A stretch of 42,757 nucleotides of DNA from Bacilli bacterium (lineage in GTDB: Bacteria > Bacillota_I > Bacilli_A > RFN20 > CAG-826), in the NCBI GenBank assembly GCA_024408295.1, contig JAKSVE010000006.1, positions 1-42,757 of the forward strand, read 5' to 3'. Position numbers and translations under genes: made by a program. Positions 41,170 to 42,757 of the stretch are shown here, in pieces. The stretch's first letter is position 1; each line of letters opens with the position of its first letter. The notes under the pieces were generated by a model. The model worked only from the letters and a program-made list of their open reading frames with translations. It ran no database searches and was not told the DNA's origin.

Positions 41170-42564
41170 ATGAAACTTAAACCATTAGCAATGTTGATTT
41201 CTTCTCTTCTTCTTGCGGGCTGCGCAGGATACATCGATGAAAATCCATATGTCCCAAGCAAGAACAACTCCACCAACACCTCTAGACCTGCCCAAACAAG
41301 CAAGCAAGACGGAGGTAACCAGGGAGGAGAAGCGGGCGACACATCAGTGGCCCCAGGAGAGACATCATCCGAACCAGAAGAAGAGGACTTCACCTACACA
41401 GTTTGCCTCATGCTCAACGGCAAACTCTATAACGAGGATGATTTAGAAGAATGCCAAGTCGTCTTCTACGACCTCAATAGAAAAACCGAGTTCCCAGTCG
41501 ACTTCGATGAGGATGGCTATGCAATCACCGATCAGTTAGACGGTGACTACGCTATCCACCTCAGAAACTGCCCTGAGGACTACACCTATGACCCAAATAT
41601 CTACTTTGTAGACTATGTCAACAAGTACACAGAGATCAACTTGATCCCTCTCATACCTCTTCTTGGCACCGGCAAGACCCCATATGATGACATCTATAAG
41701 ATGACAAAAGTTGGAACCTACCGTTACACCATCAAGAACAAGAGAACCGACCTCCTTTACGCTCAGTTTGAACCTAGAAAGTCAGGCGTTTACACAATCG
41801 AGACACTCTGTGATATCTACGACGACAACATCGACCCAACAGTCGAGCTCTATTCTGGCTCAGCTGTTTACAAGAACCTTGATAACCCAACCGTCTTAAA
41901 CGATGGTGGCGCTGTCCGTAAAGGCGGATACACCAAGAACATCAAGTACACCGTCAAGATCGCTCAGGAGTTCATTGGAAACGTCTTCGCTTATGGCCTT
42001 AGAGCTACAGTCAAAGACGGAGTTTACCCAATTTATATTGACTTCAGAATCACATATCTTGAAGACTACATTTGGACCGATATTAAGGCTGAGTCAATGG
42101 AGTCAACCGTACCGGAGTTCAAGACACCAGATTTAACCGGCGCATACACATACGCTAACCTCGGTGGACTTGTCTTTGATGGCAAGAACTTCGTCTACAA
42201 CCAGGCCGATGGATTCTTCCACTATAAGACGGTGGATGGACCAATCGTCTGCGCTGATATCGACTCACCAACACAGTTCTTAGACGTCTCATTGACACAC
42301 GTCCAGGATGCAGGAAACAAGAACCTCACAGTCTCCGATGGCACAGAGAATTACACCGAGTTCATCTGCACTATATATAAGAGAAGATGCAACTCCGCAG
42401 GTAGATGCTATGTCACCATGGAACTTAAGGAATTCTTGCAGAAATATTCTGACTCACAACTCCTCTTCCAGGACGGTAACGGATTCATCGAATATGAGAC
42501 TCACCACTATGCCGCAGAACCTGATCAGTGGCTCTGGGCTTGTGGCTTCTACGGAGTCGCTTAG
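41170..42564 (+). CDS. Lipoprotein, last gene of the MoxR/VWA operon
   Basis: The 464-residue protein has lipobox LAGC (Cys18). A Ser/Thr/Gly/Pro linker covers ~30-70. Two beta-rich domains follow (~75-330 and ~340-464). The second has paired cysteines (CTIYKRRC, GRC). AAAGGAG precedes the ATG. It ends at a complex terminator. It is probably the surface partner or substrate of the VWA complex. I recognise no named domain. Confidence 0.8.
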   Translation: MKLKPLAMLISSLLLAGCAGYIDENPYVPSKNNSTNTSRPAQTSKQDGGNQGGEAGDTSVAPGETSSEPEEEDFTYTVCLMLNGKLYNEDDLEECQVVFYDLNRKTEFPVDFDEDGYAITDQLDGDYAIHLRNCPEDYTYDPNIYFVDYVNKYTEINLIPLIPLLGTGKTPYDDIYKMTKVGTYRYTIKNKRTDLLYAQFEPRKSGVYTIETLCDIYDDNIDPTVELYSGSAVYKNLDNPTVLNDGGAVRKGGYTKNIKYTVKIAQEFIGNVFAYGLRATVKDGVYPIYIDFRITYLEDYIWTDIKAESMESTVPEFKTPDLTGAYTYANLGGLVFDGKNFVYNQADGFFHYKTVDGPIVCADIDSPTQFLDVSLTHVQDAGNKNLTVSDGTENYTEFICTIYKRRCNSAGRCYVTMELKEFLQKYSDSQLLFQDGNGFIEYETHHYAAEPDQWLWACGFYGVA

Positions 42565-42581
42565 GCCCCTCTAAAATATTG

Positions 42582-42637
42582 AAAGTGCTTACATCGTTTG
42601 CAACGTCAAAAAATTGCAAATTAGTGAGCACTTTTTT
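42582..42637 (+). terminator. Complex two-arm terminator of the MoxR/VWA operon
   Basis: AAAGTGCTTAC (42582-42592) pairs with GTGAGCACTTT (42624-42634). Inside it, TTTGCAA (42597-42603) pairs with TTGCAAA (42614-42620). A T-run follows. The outer hairpin alone would be a normal terminator; the inner one makes it more stable. Confidence 0.8.
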
Positions 42638-42647
42638 AAATCTTTTA

Positions 42648-42677
42648 TTGACATAATTTAATATTCTTGCATTATCT
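42648..42677 (+). promoter_or_regulatory. Promoter of the gene at the right edge
   Basis: TTGACA (42648-42653), an 18-base spacer and TTATCT (42672-42677). The 5' leader contains a small hairpin (GCGG/CCGC) before a GGGAGGAAAG ribosome binding site. Confidence 0.7.
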
Positions 42678-42722
42678 ACACATAAACCGCGGATTCGTAT
42701 GTAACCGCAGGGAGGAAAGAAT

Positions 42723-42757
42723 ATGAAAAAGAAGAACTTATTAATCCTTTCTCTTAC
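42723..42757 (+). CDS. Start of a probable secreted or lipoprotein gene, cut by the window
   Basis: Only eleven codons are present, reading MKKKNLLILSL. The lysine-rich start and hydrophobic run are typical of signal peptides. A strong ribosome binding site and promoter precede it. Confidence 0.7.
   Translation, partial: MKKKNLLILSL

Noticed and set aside
42580-42593. Cre-like TGAAAGTGCTTACA after the VWA operon
   Set aside because: It is one arm of the terminator hairpin at 42582-42637, which explains it.
1-42757. UGA read as tryptophan (Mollicutes-type code)
   Set aside because: Trp is encoded by UGG everywhere, and no gene needs UGA as sense; two genes use UGA as stop.
1-42757. CRISPR arrays, IS elements and prophage genes
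   Set aside because: No spaced direct repeats, transposases, integrases or phage structural genes were seen.

Overview
The window looks like a chromosomal segment of a low-to-moderate-GC member of the Bacillota, probably an uncultured gut or rumen Bacilli lineage (RF39/RFN20- or Erysipelotrichia-like). This placement is inference. It rests on many short-spacer lipoproteins with serine-rich linkers, AGGAGG-type ribosome binding sites, a CdaA-type diadenylate cyclase, a GH3 beta-glucosidase with the Bacillota-style C-terminal extension, and a standard genetic code in which UGG encodes Trp and UGA is a rare stop. I see no prophage, IS element, CRISPR array, plasmid origin or rRNA operon.

Layout. 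Bases 1-4.9 kb hold glnS (minus), a HAD phosphatase, a membrane-anchored XRE regulator, an alpha/beta hydrolase and a small membrane protein. Bases 4.9-9.6 kb hold five singly placed tRNA genes around a cytosolic GH3 beta-glucosidase and a TetR regulator, ending in an HD-domain pseudogene with four single-base deletions. Bases 9.7-15.8 kb hold a large carbohydrate-binding-like lipoprotein, a Memo-AMMECR1 fusion, a GNAT acetyltransferase, a membrane protein, tRNA-Thr, tRNA-Val and tRNA-Gly, a DUF2188-like protein and another membrane protein. Bases 15.9-18.5 kb are a two-gene operon: a glutamate:sodium symporter-like carrier and a PlsC acyltransferase fused to a zinc ribbon and a PH-like domain. 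Bases 18.6-23.9 kb are a minus-strand operon of three lipoproteins; two of them share a repeated WP...LG..P module not recognised as a named family. Bases 24.1-26.7 kb are a cdaA operon without cdaR/glmM but with two other membrane proteins. Bases 26.8-28.8 kb hold tRNA-Gly, gltX and tRNA-Glu. Bases 28.8-33 kb hold an orphan PD-(D/E)XK-like nuclease, two lipoproteins (one with four MBG-like repeats) and a low-molecular-weight protein tyrosine phosphatase. Bases 33.2-42.6 kb are one long operon: DUF4175-like membrane protein, MoxR ATPase, DUF58 protein, BatA-like VWA protein, double-VWA protein and a lipoprotein. A further secreted protein begins at the right edge.

Two genome-wide habits stand out. 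First, at least nine genes without a Shine-Dalgarno sequence have a -10 hexamer ending exactly six bases before the ATG, which predicts leaderless mRNAs mixed with ordinary SD-led genes. Second, all ten tRNAs carry C34 or G34 anticodons, and three of the seven C34 tRNAs have structural defects in the anticodon arm. This fits relaxed selection on tRNAs that U34 isoacceptors could replace.

Functionally, the window is rich in cell-envelope biology: seven complete lipoproteins, the MoxR/VWA envelope operon, c-di-AMP synthesis and phospholipid acylation. Translation genes (glnS, gltX, ten tRNAs) are interspersed as single units with their own promoters and hairpin terminators.
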